The position numbers and the translations under genes are program-made. Positions 1 to 10,970 of a stretch of 64,000 bases of DNA are shown one piece after another (positions within the stretch are counted from its first letter, which is position 1; each line of letters begins with the position of its first letter). The DNA comes from Phocoena phocoena (lineage: Eukaryota > Chordata > Mammalia > Artiodactyla > Phocoenidae): positions 85,067,168 through 85,131,167 of the forward strand of contig NC_089220.1 in assembly GCF_963924675.1 (NCBI RefSeq). Reading direction: 5' to 3'. The notes beneath the pieces are model-generated. The model had not been told where the DNA came from, did no database searches, and saw only the letters and a program-made list of their open reading frames with translations.

Positions 1-793
1 GAGCTATTTTTAAATGTCCCCTGGAGGACTAAGCATCAAAGGGATAGTCATCAGCCACTGTAGAATGATTTTTACATAACTTAGCCTGGGTCCATGTGGT
101 GGATTTCAAAATGTCTAACTTCTCCCCAGAAGGAATAGGCGGTGCAGACAGACCAGAAAGCTGCCCCTGCACGCTACACGTGACTAAGAGGAGAACAGGC
201 TTTGAAGACGCAACTAAATTGCACAGAACTATAGGGACCCCCCAAATCAATGACTTCTCCTTTTCTTTCTCAGTTTTAGTTGTTCCTTCCTCAAATGTTG
301 ACTCATTTTTTACTGAATGAAGGTTTCCAAGTGGGTGGGAACCTTTCCTATCCTTGGGCAGCGTGCTTATAAAGGGTGGGGTCCTACAGTGAACTTGCCT
401 TGCTATTTACCTTTGTGCATTTATCCCATAAACTACTATGATTTGGAGTTTGAACCTTATTTCTTTAACTTGGCTATTTTAATTACAGCTGAATAAAACT
501 AAATTCTTATTTTCTAAACTTATTTTGGGCTTTCCCTAAATAGGTTACTCCTCAAAATCATGAAATGAAACTTGACTAGCATCTTAGATTGTGACATCCT
601 TCAAAGAAGGATGTCTACTGATATCATAAGATACAATCTTTAGGGCTAACCAAAAAACCCACTCTAAAGGTTTCCTGTTCCTTGAAATAGAGAGTTGGGG
701 AAAAAAATATAAATAGAAAAAGCAGGGAAATCATTAAGTTTCAAGAGATCTTTAGTAAGAGTGCCATTTTTCATATTATTAAAATGTCATCTT
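1..793. other. intron 4 sequence, no recognised repeat
   Basis: AT-rich, apparently single-copy intronic DNA with no convincing exon, repeat family or RNA gene. A small perfect hairpin (9-bp arms, 5-base loop) sits at 593-615. Short open frames here are unsupported. Confidence 0.5.
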
Positions 794-1114
794 GGGCTTC
801 CTTGGTGGTGCAGTGGTTAAGAATCTGCCTGCCAATGCAGGGGACACGGGTTCAAGCCCTGGTCTGGAAAGATCCCACATGCCGTGGAGCAATTAAGCCT
901 GTGCACCACAACTACTGAGCCTGAGCTCTAGAGCCCTCGTGCCACAACTACTGAAGCCTGCGTGCCTAGAGCCCATGCTCTGCAACAAGAGAAGCCACTG
1001 CAATAAAAAGCCTGTGCACTGCAACCATGAGTAGCCCCCACTCGCTGCAACTAGAGAAAGCCCGCACACAACAACGAAGACCCAACGCAGCCATAAATAA
1101 ATACATAAATAAAT
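794..1114 (+). mobile_element. CHR-1 SINE (tRNA-Glu-derived, cetacean/hippo type)
   Basis: The copy opens with the tRNA-like head (gggcttccttggtggtgcag), continues through the repeated CHR-1 body (cacaactactgagcctg..., agagaagccactgcaataa) and ends in an ATAA-rich tail. A perfect 12-bp target-site duplication, aaatgtcatctt, flanks it at 782-793 and 1115-1126, so the edges are firm. It is antisense to EHD4. Confidence 0.92.
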
Positions 1115-1464
1115 AAATGTCATCTTTATAATACCTCAAGTTTGACTACTGCAGAACCCAGCAGGACATTAACAACGCATTTCTGGCTTTATTTCTGGAT
1201 GAGCCACAAATTCTACCTAATTATGGTGGTCTATAAATAGACACACTCCATACCCCAACTCAGATCTGTCACCTCTCAGGTGACATCTGAAAACTTATCC
1301 TTTGCATGCTTGCAAAATGACAGCTCGACAAACCTCTAAACTTTGTGGGGTTTACGTGGATGGATAATTTTATAGAATAAACAGAATGACAGATTAATGC
1401 AGAATGCAAGGGCATAATAAGGAGCAACCAGATGTTGTCCACTCTGGATTTCAGGTGAATGCCT

Positions 1465-1610
1465 TCCGGACCAGGGAGTCAGGCCCACTGGAGTTTGAAT
1501 CTATATTTTGTAACTTCAGGCTGGGGAGCCTTGGGCAAGTTACGTCACCTTTTGGAGCTTCAGTTCCCTTTTGTGAGAAATGAAGAGAATGCCCAACTTT
1601 GTGCACTTAC
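1465..1610 (+). mobile_element. MIR SINE fragment
   Basis: The MIR core is recognisable: a head-like gagtcaggcccactggagtttgaatc, then gccttgggcaagttacgtcacc and cagttcccttttgtgagaaatgaag. Divergence is high, as expected for this pre-eutherian family. Confidence 0.65.
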
Positions 1611-2314
1611 TGACAGGATCAGACCCTCAGGAAGGGTTGGCTTTACCAAAGGAAAACTGGATCAAGCGAGATGAAGATGAATATATCAAAACCAAAGAGC
1701 ATTTTTATGAAATAGAAACACTGCAAAGAGAAAAACTCAGGTGACTCCTTGTCCATTTCAGCAACAAGTTCACAAATGGAACATAAAACTGCAGATGGTG
1801 TATAAAGGGGATGGCATTGGTTAGTGGCCAAGGCCACTGTGCTGAGTTCGGCTTCTTGTCTGCCCAAGACTGTTTCCTGCCCCCCTTTGCAGTGTGGTGC
1901 TGCCCCAGGAACACGCTGACACTGAGAAGCTCAGGCTGGAAACATCCGTACTTCAAACATTTTCCTTTATGAAAAGGAACAAGCCAGATACTATTCTTAG
2001 GGAAAAAAAGACAAGCTTTTTTCCTAGAAGTAAGCTCAGCAAGTTGACCGCCCCCTGCCCCTGCCCCCCATCTCTACACAAGGGCTTTCATTATTCCCGG
2101 CGTCAGTACACAGCAGCATTCTGTGCCTCTCTAAACCCAGGCCATGCTGGCCCCTTCACAGGGCCCAACACTCAAGGATGGCAGCGAAGTCCCATGTGCT
2201 TGGCACCCCCAGTGAGCTCTCTGCTTTTTATTTATTGATATGACTAATGACAGCTGCATCTTCAGTCACTAGGCCCTCAGCAACGACTGGTAAATTAAAA
2301 ACGGCCACGGGCAT

Positions 2315-2362
2315 TTAAAAATAGTTTAAAAGATCTTGAAATCTGCAAAGGCTATGACGTCA
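2315..2362. promoter_or_regulatory. possible intronic regulatory cluster (MEF2-like site and CRE palindrome)
   Basis: A perfect MEF2-type sequence TTAAAAATAG lies at 2315-2324 and a full palindromic CRE, TGACGTCA, at 2355-2362, in a single-copy stretch about 0.8 kb downstream of exon 4 in transcription order. Full CREs contain a CpG and are rarer than chance in mammalian introns. Motif presence alone does not show activity. Confidence 0.25.
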
Positions 2363-3137
2363 TTTACCAGCCTTGGTTATAAAATCACGTTGGGTACTAC
2401 ATACACTGAAGGTAAAGTTCAGCTGAATCAGCTGGAGGAGAGAAAGACCACACGCTGGGGGGTGGGCGGTCACTAAATGGGCAAAAACGGACTTCCTGCC
2501 ACCCGGGACGAGCAGGGGAGGGAAATCATGTCAGGAGAGCTATAAATCAGTGGATTTACAAGGCTTGCAGAACTGGAACAAAAGTGGCTGTAGTTCGGGA
2601 AGGAAGCAGATGGTACTGAGAAGAAAAGTTCAAACAGCAGTGACTCACAGAGCACAGGTGACTGCAGATTAGCTGGGCCGCATGGGAGGAGGGCATGAGC
2701 ACACACTGGGTGGGCAGCTGAGCAGAGAGGAAAAGAGCAGAACCAGCGACTATGGGTGGGGCTGGGCCGCCGGGGAGGCGTCTCTTTTGACATAGGAGGG
2801 ATGCTGCCCTGTGAGCATGCTGGCATAAGGGCGGCGATGACGAGCCACGAGGAGGGGTTGGACGGCTGGTCACCCGCCCGGAAGTCATCCTCCGTGGAGC
2901 CCTCCCTGCTCCCCATCCCGCCCCGGCGAGGCCCCCTCCTCAGAGCACAGTGTCCACACCCCAGTCACACCCAGCTCCCCATTCTGTAACGGGGGGTTCT
3001 GCACCCCCTCCTCCCCCAGACCAGGCTGCCCAGCCCTGGCCCAGGGATGCTGAGCAGTTGCTGACTGAAAGAGGCAAAGTGAGGAGAGTGTGGGGAGGGT
3101 CCCTTGCAGAGGCTGCCGTGGGGGGTCTCCGGCTTAC

Positions 3138-3550
3138 CTTGGCCAGCCTCGCTCGCTTGATGAGGTCATTGAGTTTGCGCACCGCCGCCTTCTGAGGAAG
3201 GCTCTGGATGTCTCTGAACAGGTCCTGGGCTTCAGCCTCGAAGAGCCGGCGGTTGTCAGTGTTCTGCAGGGGCTGCGCCCAGAAGGAGCCGATGTAGACG
3301 CGCAGCACCTCGGGAGTGTTGATGACCTTGCCCAGGGACCACATGAGGGCCCCGTAGACGCGCATCAGCTGCTGCGTGTCCACTTGGTCAGCCTTGTTCA
3401 GCACCACGCGGATCTTGTCGTCCTGGCCCCGGAAGGCCTTGATGGCCTCCGAGAACTCGTCTGAGATGTCCAGTTTGTGCGCATCGAAGAGCAGGATGAT
3501 CCTGTCCACCCGCTCAGCAAACCACTGCAGGACCTGGCAGAAGTCATACC
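3138..3550 (-). CDS. EHD4: EHD4 exon 4 (G domain: NKAD motif and C-terminal half of the nucleotide-binding domain)
   Basis: This 413-bp exon opens with two bases (GG) completing a glycine codon begun in exon 3, then encodes 137 codons from [10 protein letters not shown] to IKRARLAK, about residues 171-308 of a protein near 541 residues. The acceptor is CTCCCCACAG before 3550; the donor is AAG|GTAAGCC after 3138. The G4-type nucleotide-specificity motif NKAD is at 3387-3398. [16 protein letters not shown] and the LFRDIQSLP segment are typical of EHD proteins, and the end reaches the start of the helical region. No stop or frameshift is present. The exon is GC- and CpG-rich compared with the introns. 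It ends in phase 0. Paralogue choice rests on FCQVLQ, AFRGQDD and QNTDNRR. Confidence 0.97.
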
Positions 3551-4639
3551 CTGTGGGGAGGGAAGGGCACATCAGTGCAGGCGGTTGCTGCGGGGGACAC
3601 GCCTGCCGGGAGGGCTTGGAACCACCTGGGTCTCCAGCAGCTGCCGAGGAGAGAGCCCCGTCTCCAAGCTGGAGGCAGGGGAGGCCTCATGACCTGAAAA
3701 TCATTTCAAATGGGGCCCTCTGGGCTGGATGCATCGAGTTAATGCTGGGGACCCTGGGAGCCCTTCCATGGGACGAAATAGGGGATATAGAGGGGCTCGT
3801 GGTCACTTTGATTGGGCAATGCTTACTTCCATACGTGTAATTCCATTTAGTCCCCCAGGAGTCTCTTGTTTCACCTAGTACAGTCTTTTGGCTCAACGGC
3901 AAAACTGATCAATGGCTCTGTAAAAAATGCAGGCCATGGGTCAAAAGCTCTTAATTTCTGTCAAAGTCTCACCTTTCTGAAAGTTCCAGAACTGGAGAAG
4001 GAAGAAAACCTAGAGGCCACTTGGAGTCCCATGGGGTGTCCAGGAAGTACCACAAAAGAGAAATCGCCTTCTCTTTAAGTTTTTAAGAGTGTTAAGGAGA
4101 TCAAAGGTTGGCCTGGCCAAAACTGTGACCTATATTTATCATTTGGACTATTTATATCCTAAGTATGTTGTAAATATTTTAAAAATTGTGTCTCACAGCC
4201 ATTCCGAGAAATGGTCTCTCGCCAATTTCTTTCTAAAAACGAGCAGGCCCATGACAATTCTGTCTGGTTCACTTTGGCCACGTACCAATACACTCCAAAT
4301 CATGCAGCTAAATCAACACTCCTCTGCGCTTGTGGTCAAGATTTTCAGGCATTTCTCCAGGGAGGCAAGTCCCACGAGAAGCAAACAAGAGGGGCCAGTT
4401 CCACAGGTTTATTTTTATTCTCAGTCTGATTAGCTCTGGAATCAGAGCCTCAGTGCAGCCCGATCAGAACCCAGATGGGATTCTTCCTGACCCTACTTTA
4501 GTGCCCTTGGCTCTTCTTTAGATTCTGAAAACTTCCAAACACATATAACAGTCTAGAGAATAATGCGATGAAGGATGATATACCCACCTTGTACCTTTAA
4601 GAAATGTTGACACTTGGTCTTGTTTGCTTCACATACTTA
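3551..4639. other. start of the 28.5-kb intron 3 (exon 4 side), single-copy
   Basis: Beyond the polypyrimidine-rich acceptor of exon 4 no repeat family is recognised. Plus-strand open frames that overlap exon 4 and run into this stretch are shadows of the EHD4 exon. Confidence 0.5.
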
Positions 4640-4940
4640 AGAAAATGGAAGTCTAGTTTATTTATACAACAAAATACCACACAGCAGTGCGAATGAACTA
4701 GATCTTCACTTGTCAGCACAGGCAAATCTCTCACAAATTGGTGAGTAAAAAATCAGCTTCAAAAGGACATGTACAGTTTGAGAACATTCACTTACAATGT
4801 AAAAAACAAAGCACCACTCAACAGCCTATGGATACATACTACAGCACAGAAAAAAATAAGTTACACCAGTTTTGGGATTCTGGTTGACTCTGGGGATGGA
4901 GGGAGTGAGGCATCTAAGGTAGATGACAAAGTGTCTAAAG
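4640..4940 (+). mobile_element. old L1 3'-end fragment
   Basis: Words such as caaaataccacacagcag, gaatgaactagatcttcac and aaatctctcacaaattgg follow the order of the end of L1 ORF2 and its 3' UTR in old mammalian L1 (L1M). The copy is strongly decayed and its edges are uncertain. Confidence 0.4.
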
Positions 4941-6689
4941 GAGAATGAGCTATTAGGCAGAAATAAAGGGGGTCCGTGGACTAAAGTTTCCATGAATTGA
5001 AGAACAGGTGTAAGGGGAGTAGGTGGACAAGCAAACTGGATTCAGACACATTTAAATAAAGAAAACATTCAGAAATGCTGAAGCCCTCTGTGCATCCCTC
5101 CCTAAGCCCTAGCCTCAACCTCTTCTCCAGAGGAAACCACAGCCCCCAAACGCGGGGCTTTATGTCATCACACATGTGCGTATGCTGCCAGCTCAGGCTT
5201 TTCACTTCTCTTTCTCTCTGCATCACTCCCTGACTCCACTGGGGACAAGGAGGACAAAGGTAGTTCCCGGAACGTGGGCCAGAGTTTATTTTCATTGCTG
5301 TCAGTAGCCAGTTTAGATCAGAGGAAAATCAAAGACCTATTGAACGGGTCACAGAGTAGTATGTGGATATACAGAGTCAAGATTCCACTCGAGTTCTGTC
5401 CCTCTGAGGCTAGAACAAACCTCCTCCGAAGGTAACACAGGTTCTGTCATTCGAAGCTGACTTGTGTGCCAGAGAGCCCGGATCCCAGGTAGCAGATCCT
5501 CAGCAGATGAAAGATGGTGCTGTTCCCTGGGCACCGGGAGGGCATTTCGGAACCACCCACTGAGGGCCCTGCTTGTGGATTTACTTTTCCAATAGGGATG
5601 ATCAACTTATCTCTCTGACCCAAATCCTCTCTCACTTGGTAACTGAAGGTTCACAAACAGATGAAAGAAAAGGCTGTGTCCAGAGTGCACACTGGAGAGG
5701 ACACGAGTTGTATTTCGCTGAACGCCCTTCCTGTCCGGTGGGGGTTGCGGGAGGGTCCCTCGGGGGCCACAGACGCTGAAGGCGTGGCAGACAGACTTTT
5801 GCCCCACTCGTTAGCAGGTTGGGGTACAGGTAGGTGATCTAGAATCAGACAATCATCTCCTACCAGAGGGTGGTGTTGAATCTTGAGGGAATGATGCAAA
5901 GACACAGGGAACATGAGAATTTATTTCTGGCAGAGGTGGCTGAGTTTAGACAGTGATGGTAGCTTCCTAACCTAGTTTTTGAGCCCAGCTCTCCAACTTT
6001 CCCATCAATTCTGCGAACAGCCTGATTTTCTGAAAAATTCCTTTTCTGCTTAAGTTAGTCAGAATCAGCTTCTTTGGTTTGCTACCAAGGACCATGACTG
6101 GTAAATAATCTATCCCCACATTTGAATATTTCCAAACTCTAGATGCTCTTACAATCAGTGCCAAAAGAAACTTGCCACTCCAATAGCTGTCACCTCCCCC
6201 ATGTGCGTGCACCGTGCAAATCTAGCCATGCAGACACGTCTCTCCTCCTCCAAGGGCCACCTGGGTTCAGCAGTTGGCCTCAATAGTACCTCATGTGTTT
6301 AAACTTTAACTTAAATTTGGGTTCCTAATAGTTATTTTTAAAAAGACTTCATTCTAAGGCTTCAGTGAAATAAAAAGTTACTGGAAACGGAATGGCCAGA
6401 TGTTAGTTTACTATAAGTGAAGCCAGTACTCATCTTGGGAGGAATGGCTGCATGTCCGTATTCTTCTGTTTTAAAGTAATGTTGAAAGCTTAATAAGATT
6501 AAGTAGTATAGGGAAGTAGAACTGTTTTGTTTGTCATCAAGCAGGTGTAAAAGGATTGCTTGTTACACATTAGGCAACACAATCAAAGGTGGAAAAAATC
6601 ACCAAGTGTCTCAGAAGAAAGCAAAGAATTATCAAAGCCAGGAGAGGTTGGTCTGCTCAATTTTTTCCCCACATACAGTTGTTGTTATT
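4941..6689. other. intron 3 sequence, mostly single-copy
   Basis: At about 5950-6130, read on the minus strand, there is a segment resembling an old dispersed mammalian repeat (gcagaaaaggaatttttcag, gaattgatgggaaagttgg); I cannot assign its family. The rest shows nothing recognisable. Confidence 0.4.
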
Positions 6690-7082
6690 ATTTTATCATT
6701 TTTAAGTGTACAGTTTAGTGGCATTAAGTGCATTCATATTGTTGTGGAACTATCACCATCATCCATCTCCAGAACGCTTTTCGTCTTCCCAAACTGAAAC
6801 TGTACCCGCCAAACAATGTGTCCATCCCCTCCTCCCCCAGCCCCTGGCAACCACTATTCTATTTTATGCCTTTATGAATTTGACTGCCCTAAATACATCA
6901 TATAAGTGGAATCATACAGTACTTGTCTTTTTGTGACTGATTGATTTCACTTAACATAATGTCCTCAAGGTTCATCCATGTTATGGCATGTATCAGAATT
7001 TCCTTCCATTTTAAGGCTGAATAGGTCTTCTCAATTCTTATACCTTCATGATATAAGAAAGGTACCAAATACCTACCAAAAA
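6690..7082 (-). mobile_element. L1M 3'-end fragment
   Basis: On the plus strand the piece reads gtacagtttagtggcattaa, ccatctccagaacg, cccctggcaaccactattct and aagtggaatcatacagtac, the familiar reverse complement of an old L1 ORF2/3' UTR end. A CHR-1 SINE starts just right of it. It is one of only two L1 pieces in the window lying sense to EHD4. Confidence 0.75.
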
Positions 7083-7097
7083 GTTCCAGCTGATTTT

Positions 7098-7428
7098 TTA
7101 AAAAATTATTTATTCATTTATTTATTTTTGGCTGCGTTGGGTCTTCGTTGCTGTGCGCGGGCTTTCTCTAGTTGCGGTGAGCGGGGGCTACTCTTCGTTG
7201 CAGTGCGCGGGCTTCTCATTGCGGTGGCTTCTGTTGTTGCGGAGCACGGGCTCTAGGTGCGCGGGCTTCAGTAGTTGTGGCTCGCGGGCTCTAGAGCGCA
7301 GGCTCAGTAGCTGTGGCACATGTGCTTAGCTGCTCTGCGGCATGTGGGATCTTCCCGGACCAGGGAATGAACCTGTGTCCCCTGCATTGGCAGGCAGATT
7401 CTTATCCACTGTGGCCCCAGGGAAGCCT
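7098..7428 (-). mobile_element. CHR-1 SINE
   Basis: A reverse-oriented copy: A/T tail first (ttatttatttttggctgcgt), body, then the tRNA-like head ending ccccagggaagcc. A perfect 15-bp target-site duplication, gttccagctgatttt, is at 7083-7097 and 7429-7443. It lies in the same orientation as EHD4 transcription. Confidence 0.93.
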
Positions 7429-7517
7429 GTTCCAGCTGATTTTAAAGAAAGGATCTAGTTTAATGATATGTTATTTAGTTTGCCTGCTGAAGGAAAATTA
7501 TTCAAAAGGACCTAGAG

Positions 7518-8052
7518 ACCACTGATTCTCAAAGCCTGGTCTTGCATCAGAATCAAGTATGGGATTTGTTAAAATTTAGACTCCTAGCCTCTCCCTAGAA
7601 CCATGGAATCAGAATCCCTGGGGCTGGGCTTGGTGACTTGCATTTTATTTTACTTTATTATTACTTTTTAGAGTATACAGATTTAATTTTATTTTTGGCT
7701 AAATGAGAGTTGTTTACAAAGCCTCTACAACACACTTATACATTATTCTGGCTTTAGTAAGCATAGGATGGTGAATGAAACTGAAGCCTGCAATGATTTA
7801 TGGTTTCCACTGAGGACTGGTCATCATTCTGAATAGAAAAGATTATATTTTAGGCACAAGGGAAATGAACTATGTAGTAACTTCAAAATATAATATTAGA
7901 AATATTTATGCATGCAGTTCTTCAGTAAACTTAAGAGTTTGCTTTCTTGTCCTCTGGCACTTTTATTTCAAAGTAGAAAAGGGTGACCGGCATTTTATAA
8001 GCTCTTCAGACAATTGTAATGCCCAGTAAAGTTTGAGGATCACTGCCTTAGA
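7518..8052. mobile_element. MER5-like nonautonomous hAT element, split by an insertion
   Basis: Terminal inverted repeats of the hAT-Charlie/MER5 type are visible: cactgattctcaaagcc at the left, aaagtttgaggatcactgc at the right. Internal words (gaatcagaatccctgggg, attttataagctcttcagac) match MER5 layout. The element is interrupted between 7648 and 7990 by 341 bp of unrelated sequence, described separately. Confidence 0.65.
7649..7989 (-). mobile_element. unidentified 341-bp insertion, possible processed retrocopy fragment
   Basis: The sequence interrupts a MER5-like element and is flanked by a perfect 9-bp direct repeat, gcattttat (7640-7648 and 7990-7998). Read on the minus strand it ends with a polyadenylation-like signal (AAAATAAAATT) followed by a decayed A-rich stretch, as in the 3' end of a reverse-transcribed mRNA. 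It contains no recognised SINE or L1 words and no useful open frame. The parent transcript is not identified; an unrecognised repeat family is the main alternative. Confidence 0.4.
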
Positions 8053-8354
8053 ATGAAGACCAAGGCATATGGGATGGCAAAGATGTGTCTGTTATTGCTG
8101 GTCGGTAACACAAAACACATTTAAAATAGTTTCTTTTTATTCTAAAAAGTTACCAATATGTGGTTAGATGGTACAGCACAGAACTGAGGAAACACAGAAT
8201 TTAAATCTGCTTATTTGAAGACGGATTTTAAAATTCATGAAAGCTCTGCCATCTTTGCTCACGCTGGGCCTAGGCCCTGGCAAGCCCTTCTCCTCTGGCT
8301 TAGGACCTAGAAATCTAGCCCAAATCCTCGTCATTCTTCAAGACACCTGGAGGA

Positions 8355-8730
8355 AGCTTGAGTGACATGTTACTTAACTTCTGTAACCTCCAATTTTCTC
8401 ATCTGTAAAACCAGGTTGTTGAATGACTGCATAAGAAAATGCTTTTAGGGCTTCCCTGGTGGCGCAGTGGTTGAGAGTCCGCCTGCCGATGCAGGGGACA
8501 TGGGTTTGTGCCCCGGTCGGGGAAGATCCCACATGCCGTGGAGCGGGAGCAGCTGGGCCCGTGAGCCATGGCCGCTGAGCCTGCACGTCCGGAGCCTGTG
8601 CTCCGCAACGGGAGAGGCCACAACAGTGAGAGAGGCCTGTGTACCGCAAAAAAAGAAAAAAAAAAAAAAAGAAAATGCTTTTAACATGCTCAGCACAATG
8701 CTGAGACTTAGTAAACTTTCAATAAATATA
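8355..8730 (+). mobile_element. MIR SINE split by a CHR-2 insertion
   Basis: The left part (gttacttaacttctgtaacc, ttttctcatctgtaaaacc) and the right part (tgctcagcacaatgctgaga, ctttcaataaatataaac) are the two halves of one MIR, separated by the CHR-2 copy at 8448-8668. The young-into-old order is clear from the CHR-2 target-site duplication. Confidence 0.7.
8448..8668 (+). mobile_element. CHR-2 SINE
   Basis: It starts gggcttccctggtggcgcag, with an A-box-like TGGCGCAGTGG and a B-box-like GGTTTGTGCCC, carries the CHR-2 body (gtgagccatggccgctgagc) and ends in an A-rich tail. A 15-bp target-site duplication, aagaaaatgctttta, is at 8433-8447 and 8669-8683. Antisense to EHD4. Confidence 0.94.
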
Positions 8731-8759
8731 AACTTTCATTATTAATTCTGCCCCCCTCC

Positions 8760-8940
8760 CTCACAAAGGTGGACTCAGTTACTCCCCCTTCTGAGCTCCC
8801 AGAGTCCTTTGCTTATTCTCCTACTAAACAACTTTACACAGTGGATTATAATCCAATGGATATACAGGGCTCTCTCATTAGATCATAAATTCTTTAACCG
8901 CAGGGACCACATCTTCCTCATGGCGGCACACGACAGTGAT
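8760..8940 (+). mobile_element. L2 3'-end fragment
   Basis: The order of ccttctgagctcccagagtc, cattagatcataaattcttt and accgcagggaccacatcttc follows the L2 3' end. Diverged, edges approximate. Confidence 0.5.
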
Positions 8941-8944
8941 TATC

Positions 8945-9180
8945 ATTGTGGGCTTTGGACTCAGGCTGCCTGGGATCTAATCTATCTCCATCACTTACTA
9001 ATTCTGTGACCTTGGGCATGTTACTTAACCTCTCTGTGCCTCATTTCCTCATCTGTAAAATGGGGCTAATAATAGTATCCATATACTTCATGGGGCTGTG
9101 GAGTTAATGTATGTGAAGCATTTAGAATCATCTTGGCACCTAGAAAGCTCTCCAAGATGTTATCTACTGGTTATTTTAAA
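8945..9180 (+). mobile_element. MIR SINE, nearly complete
   Basis: The full MIR order is readable: gggctttggactcaggctgc, acttactaattctgtgacct, gttacttaacctctctgtgc, catctgtaaaatggggctaa. One of the better-preserved MIRs in the window. Confidence 0.85.
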
Positions 9181-10054
9181 AATCCTCGTATCTGGTCCCC
9201 AATGCATGGCGGGGGCACAATAAATATTTGCTGAAGGATGCCTGGCTGGGGTGAGGTATAGTCTGCAGTCATAGAGAAAACAAAATTAATTAGGGTAAAG
9301 GTGACAATGCAATGATGCTTGAGCCAAGTGAGAGAATCAGTGCTCAGAAAATAGCTAATAGAATATACCTACCGAGCACAAACCATTCATATTTTACGAA
9401 TAGAGCTAGTGGCCTTTCTTTCCTTGCTTGTGAGACAGAAGGAGTTCTACCAGCTGGTCTTAAAGACCCTGGGTTAATCCTGAAACAGAGCGATGGTTCC
9501 AACCACAGGATTCCCCTCTGGCTTAGGAAAGGCCTGTGCACACCTGCGCTGGCTGGGACAGCTCGGGGCAAACATTCTCGTACTCAACGGGCAGAGAGCA
9601 ATGAAGTGCCCCAGAGATTCTGTTACAGAGGGCGGTCAGAGCCCTGTCACTGCTACAGTCAGCCACACTATGCTAAGTAGGTCTGTGACGAAGCTACCAC
9701 TTAAAACAACATGGAAAACCAGTGGCCCTCAGATTGAACGTGCCCTTGGCTGCTGTCTTTTTGGCCTACATAGTGTCCTTACATTTTGAGCTGTCTTTGG
9801 TCTGGACAGCACTGTCCACCTGGTGCCTACTTCTGAGTGGAAACACTACAGCTCTGACTCAGCCTTAGAAACCCAACTGTGCCCTCCAGCCCTCCTGGGC
9901 TCCCGCAGCGTGCCCCTAGACACCCAGAGAACTGTACTCCATTAGTTCACAGGTGTCTCTCAACTGGGCCGGGAATGCCTGAGCGGGGGGCCCTTCCTAC
10001 CCTGCTTCCTACACTGACTCAGTGTTTTCTGTGGGAAAATGTTCAAAATGCCCC
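9181..10054. other. intron 3 sequence, no recognised repeat
   Basis: A short L2/MIR-like tail (gcacaataaatatttgctga) ends near 9235; after that nothing is recognised. Confidence 0.45.
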
Positions 10055-10172
10055 CTTTTTTGGGGGGCCGCATGTCGCGGCTTACAGGATCTTAGTTCCC
10101 CGACCAGGGATCGAACCCAGGCCCTCGGAAGTGAAAGCAGAGTCCTAACCACTGGACAACCAGGGAATTCCC
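10055..10172 (-). mobile_element. short CHR-family tRNA-derived SINE
   Basis: In reverse orientation: ccgcatgtcgcggcttacag, ttccccgaccagggatcgaa, taaccactggacaaccaggg. This is the short two-part form without the long CHR-1 body. No clear target-site duplication was found, so the left edge is approximate. Confidence 0.8.
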
Positions 10173-10378
10173 CTAAACTTCCCTGCTTGACACAATCTTT
10201 TTGAACATGTCTCTCTGGAAATCGAAAATACACTAAACATCTTGGAATTTAACAAGACATTTCAAATACAAATTTTTTTTAATGGATTAATTAATAATTA
10301 TCAAGTGCCTAGGATGTGCTTGGAACTGTTGCTGAGGGACATACTACCATAAAAATGAGGCTGCTAGCTTTACCCTGA

Positions 10379-10860
10379 ATAGCCCCAAACTGGAAATAAT
10401 CTAAAATGTCCTTTGGCAGGTGAATGGATAAACTGCGGTGCCTCTATGCAGTGGATTACTACTCAGTGATAAACGGAATGAGCTACTGACACATGCATCT
10501 ACACGGGTGAATCTCAGAAACATGCCGAGTGGGAGAAGCCAGGCACTAAAGAGCACATACTGTACGATTCCATTTATATTAAATTCTAGGACAGGCAAAG
10601 CTAAGCTACAGTGACAGAGAGCAGATGAGGAGTTGCCTGTGGCTGAGGATGGGGCTGGGACTGACTGCAAAGTGGCACAAATGAAGAAGGAACTTCTCAG
10701 GGTGACAGAAAGTTTCTATTTCTTGAAGATGGTGGTGGTTACACGAGAAACACGAGTACATGAGTAAATTTGCAAATTTGTCAAAAATCAACAAGCTGTA
10801 CAATTAAAGTGAGTGCATTATAATGTACTATACTTCAATAAAACTGACTTAAAAAGTAAA
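10379..10860 (+). mobile_element. old L1 3'-end fragment
   Basis: Readable L1M words: gtgaatggataaactgcggt, gtggattactactcagtgat, actgtacgattccatttata, and a terminal cttcaataaaactgacttaaa. 5'-truncated; antisense to EHD4. Confidence 0.8.
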
Positions 10861-10970
10861 AATAAATAACTAAGAAAGAAAGGAAAAGAGAAGAAAGGAA
10901 GAAAGGATGGACAGAAGGCTGGAAAGAAGAAAGAAAAGGAGAAAAAGGGAGAAGGAAAGAAAGGAAAAAA
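10861..10970. repeat. purine-rich A/G simple repeat
   Basis: An irregular run of AAAG/GAAAG/AAGG units on the plus strand right after an L1 tail, likely a tail expansion. Confidence 0.75.

Larger units (their letters stand above)
1127..3137. other. intron 4 sequence up to the exon 4 donor, mostly single-copy
   Basis: Apart from a MIR at about 1465-1610, no repeat family is recognised. The last 700 bases before the exon are GC-rich. The longest open frame (2473-2916, minus) lacks any recognisable protein character and is read as chance. Confidence 0.5.

Noticed and set aside
593..615. Perfect 9-bp-arm hairpin in intron 4
   Set aside because: Too short for a microRNA precursor and not followed by a T run; such palindromes are expected by chance in this much sequence.
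3090..3840. Two long plus-strand open frames (124 and 154 codons) across EHD4 exon 4
   Set aside because: They are antisense to a well-supported coding exon with high GC content, which leaves few stops on the opposite strand. No protein family character is visible.
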